A stretch of 6,574 bases of DNA from the NCBI GenBank assembly GCA_046261635.1, contig JBHEOL010000095.1, positions 1 through 6,574 of the forward strand, in the 5' to 3' direction. Shown here piece after piece: positions 5,746 through 6,574 of this stretch. Under the pieces are notes generated by a model. The model was not told where the DNA came from. It ran no database searches and worked only from the letters and a program-made list of their open reading frames with translations. The position numbers and the translations under genes are program-made. The DNA comes from JBHEPS01 sp046261635. Lineage in GTDB: Bacteria > Acidobacteriota > Thermoanaerobaculia > Gp7-AA8. Within the stretch, counting starts at the first letter, position 1. Each line of letters begins with the position of its first letter.

Positions 5746-6574
5746 TTACTCCATCCCTAATCCACGTTCTGCAAACACCTGGAGAAGTGTTTCAGGGACT
5801 CGAACAGGTTGACCGAGCGATCGTTTCAGGTCGATCGCGTTCACCACCGCCTGACCGCGAAAATGGTTATTTGTAATCACGTACGCGTCCCGCGTCGCCG
5901 CCATGGAGCCGATCCTTTCGACCCACGGCTCGAGCTCCTCGGGGGTATAGAGATAGTCGTAGCGCTCCCAGGACTCCTCGTGGTTGAACCATTTCTCGTA
6001 GTTTCGCCCGTGAAAGCGGACGTACCCCGGCCCTCCCGCGACCATCGCTTCGGGCCGAATCGAATCGTGGAACAGCGGCTGGTCGATGGCGGCGATGCCG
6101 GCGGAATGATCCTCGAGGAAGCGGAGGAAGCCGTCGTGGGCGAAACTCGAGTGCCGAACCTCGACCACGCTCGGATATCCCCGAAACAGCGCCAGGATCG
6201 TTTTGAGCCGCCGCCTCGCCTCCGGGCCGTCCTTGAAGCTCCAGGGGAACTGAATCAGGAGGGCGCCGAGACGCCCGTCCTCCTGAAAGGGGTCGAGGTA
6301 ACGGCAGAAGGCTCGGGCTTCCTCGGCCGGAGGGAGCTCTCGATCGTGGGTGAAGCCGCGGAATAGCTTGGTCGTGAAGCGGAACTCGGGGTTGAACGAG
6401 GTGCGGCGGAGCCAGCTCGAAGAGTGGGTCGGAGGCGGAGTCCGGTAGAAGGAGGAATTGACCTCGACGGTGTCGAAAAGGCCGGCGATGAAGGCGAGCT
6501 GGTCGAACCCGCTGCCGGGCGAGGGGGGGTAAACAATCCCTTCCCAGTCCTTGTAGCTCCAGCCGGCGGGTCCG
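5746..6574 (-). CDS. DUF72 (YecE-like) family protein, N-terminus outside window
   Basis: Member of the widespread DUF72 family (Pfam PF01904, YecE in E. coli), a TIM-barrel-like fold whose biochemical role is not established. The frame is open from the right edge (first full codon 6573-6571) to the TAA at 5748-5746, giving 275 residues; only a few N-terminal residues should be missing. Family signatures appear in order: GPAGWSYKDWEG (1-12), TVEVNSSFYR (35-44), TTKLFRGFTH, a LLIQFPWSF strand, VEVRHSSF (from about 137), YVRFHGR, then TNNHFRGQAVVNA near the C-terminus. No ATG, GTG or TTG occurs in frame before a GTG at 6168. That GTG sits mid-domain at residue 136, so a call starting there would be a false truncation. 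The kinase gene starts 7 to 46 bp downstream depending on its start, so the two are likely co-transcribed. Nothing in the sequence suggests a functional tie to the kinase or SelB beyond this arrangement. Confidence 0.95.
   Translation of the reverse strand, partial: GPAGWSYKDWEGIVYPPSPGSGFDQLAFIAGLFDTVEVNSSFYRTPPPTHSSSWLRRTSFNPEFRFTTKLFRGFTHDRELPPAEEARAFCRYLDPFQEDGRLGALLIQFPWSFKDGPEARRRLKTILALFRGYPSVVEVRHSSFAHDGFLRFLEDHSAGIAAIDQPLFHDSIRPEAMVAGGPGYVRFHGRNYEKWFNHEESWERYDYLYTPEELEPWVERIGSMAATRDAYVITNNHFRGQAVVNAIDLKRSLGQPVRVPETLLQVFAERGLGME
5749..5756 (-). promoter_or_regulatory. Possible ribosome binding site for an alternative TTG start of the kinase
   Basis: On the minus strand the sequence GGATGGAG ends 10 bases before the TTG at 5738-5736. 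It lies inside the last codons of the DUF72 gene, whose TAA is at 5748-5746. It is the best Shine-Dalgarno-like stretch near the kinase start, yet it fits the rarer TTG codon. The ATG at 5699 has only an AGGA about 12 bases upstream. The true start is therefore unresolved. Confidence 0.3.

Noticed and set aside
5746..6168. DUF72 gene starting at the GTG at 6168 (140 residues)
   Set aside because: The same frame continues without a stop to the right edge and encodes the conserved DUF72 N-terminal half, so the gene is a longer one cut by the window edge.
5809..6366. Plus-strand open frame of 185 codons antisense to the DUF72 gene
   Set aside because: The minus-strand frame carries all the DUF72 motifs across the same span; this one shows none.

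Overview
The window is a gene-dense, GC-rich bacterial chromosome segment with five protein-coding genes and almost no intergenic DNA. The protein set is a family A DNA polymerase I, a lipoprotein, the selenocysteine elongation factor SelB, a membrane-anchored Hanks-type Ser/Thr kinase and a DUF72 protein. This combination, with strong G/C preference at third codon positions, is compatible with Acidobacteriota or another GC-rich, kinase-rich phylum. The phylum is an inference from style; no rRNA or other decisive marker is present. I see no mobile element, CRISPR array, tRNA or rRNA.

Left part, plus strand: the 3' part of polA (2-1465; its 5' end lies outside the window) is followed by a small lipoprotein gene (1462-2217). 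The lipoprotein's best start overlaps the polA stop in a GTGA arrangement, so the two are probably co-transcribed and translationally coupled.

Right part, minus strand, read from the right edge leftward: a DUF72 (YecE-like) protein missing only its extreme N-terminus (6574-5746), a Ser/Thr kinase with a transmembrane helix and a helical C-terminal region (5699-4110), and selB (4081-2168). The gaps are 28-46 bp or less, so these three probably form one operon. selB shows that the organism decodes UGA as selenocysteine, but selA, selD, tRNA-Sec and any selenoprotein lie elsewhere.

The two transcription units converge, and the 3' ends of selB and the lipoprotein gene overlap by 50 bp, leaving no spacer for a terminator. 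The window looks like ordinary chromosomal backbone. The points worth a second look are the degenerate proofreading residue and an unusual motif C residue in Pol I, the architecture of the kinase beyond its membrane helix, the kinase-selB gene pairing and the convergent 3' overlap. I did not find evidence of a new defence or mobile system.
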